A stretch of DNA of 64,000 nt from Hofstenia miamia (lineage: Eukaryota > Xenacoelomorpha > Acoela), in contig SCFE01000060.1 of NCBI GenBank assembly GCA_004352715.1, forward strand, positions 138,848-202,847, given 5' to 3'. Positions within the stretch are counted from its first letter, which is position 1. Each line of letters opens with the position of its first letter. The notes beneath the pieces were generated by a model. It made no database searches, was not told the DNA's origin, and saw only the letters and a list, made by a program, of their open reading frames with translations. Position numbers and translations under genes: made by a program. Below are positions 63,508 through 64,000 of this stretch, in pieces.

Positions 63508-63880
63508 NNNNNNNNNNNNNNNNNNNNNNNNNNNNNNNNNNNNNNNNNNNNNNNNNNNNNNNNNNNNNNNNNNNNNNNNNNNNNNNNNNNNNNNNNNNNN
63601 NNNNNNNNNNNNNNNNNNNNNNNNNNNNNNNNNNNNNNNNNNNNNNNNNNNNNNNNNNNNNNNNNNNNNNNNNNNNNNNNNNNNNNNNNNNNNNNNNNNN
63701 NNNNNNNNNNNNNNNNNNNNNNNNNNNNNNNNNNNNNNNNNNNNNNNNNNNNNNNNNNNNNNNNNNNNNNNNNNNNNNNNNNNNNNNNNNNNNNNNNNNN
63801 NNNNNNNNNNNNNNNNNNNNNNNNNNNNNNNNNNNNNNNNNNNNNNNNNNNNNNNNNNNNNNNNNATATATATATATATA
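63477..63880. repeat. (TA)n microsatellite with assembly gap
   Basis: TA dinucleotides at 63477-63507, 358 N at 63508-63865, and AT dinucleotides at 63866-63880. It begins exactly inside the Penelope-like endonuclease motif. Confidence 0.93.
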
Positions 63881-64000
63881 TGTGTCGATGTATATGTTGA
63901 GCTCAGTTGAAGAAATCGGGAAATGTGTATAGCATGCTTGTGTCTCAAATTGTATTTTGTCGGTGTAAAAGCGCACTTTTTGAATTTTTTATAATTTTTT
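63881..64000. other. Short AT-rich end of window
   Basis: No feature recognised. It could be further Penelope-like element sequence but no motif is visible. Confidence 0.4.

Noticed and set aside
1-64000. CRISPR arrays, bacterial operons, rRNA genes
   Set aside because: No regularly spaced direct repeats, no Shine-Dalgarno-led gene strings, and no recognisable rRNA sequence. All evidence is eukaryotic.

Overview
The window looks like gene-poor nuclear DNA from an AT-rich animal genome (roughly 30% GC by eye), probably an invertebrate. The reasons are GT-AG type candidate introns several kilobases long, a secretory-pathway membrane protein related to the metazoan/fungal V-ATPase accessory subunit Ac45, long (TA)n microsatellites, and decayed transposons of typical animal families (mariner, Tc1, hAT, CR1/Jockey-like non-LTR, Penelope-like). 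The species cannot be named from the sequence. Most long open frames here are (TA)n translations or frames running through N gaps, not genes.

Layout. 1.3-2.0 kb: 3' end of a non-LTR retrotransposon (+). 5.6-17.3 kb: a probable multi-exon gene on the minus strand, seen as small candidate exons at 17214-17284, 15696-15766, 12274-12465, 8806-8871 and a stop-containing exon at 5660-5824. The first three join with matching reading phase. A decayed hAT transposase (13.66-14.96 kb, +) lies inside one of its introns. 22.2-23.5 kb: a complete but dead mariner element (-), followed by an exact partial duplication around single-N assembly joins. 26.6-27.6 kb: a Tc1-like relic (-). 32.05-32.70, 50.86-51.21 and 57.26-57.74 kb: short hAT-type non-autonomous elements with terminal inverted repeats. 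48.2-50.7 kb: a CR1/Jockey-like non-LTR element (+) with an 836-base gap, lying between two CCCGAA-rich patches. 60.5-61.3 kb: the only clear intact protein-coding ORF, a 264-residue Ac45/ATP6AP1-like type I membrane glycoprotein (+). 62.8-63.5 kb: a Penelope-like element (+) whose endonuclease region dissolves into a (TA)n array. The rest is AT-rich intergenic or intronic sequence without recognisable content.

Function. Two host genes are supported: the Ac45-like gene (V-ATPase assembly/acidification, by family resemblance) and the minus-strand split gene, whose product I do not recognise. Everything else recognisable is mobile DNA in various stages of decay. Four single-N positions and eight long N runs mark assembly joins. 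Two single-N joins are flanked by about 3.5-4% diverged repeats and the mariner pair by an exact repeat, so local duplications there should not be taken at face value. The most interesting item is the split gene, which an ORF-length search misses.
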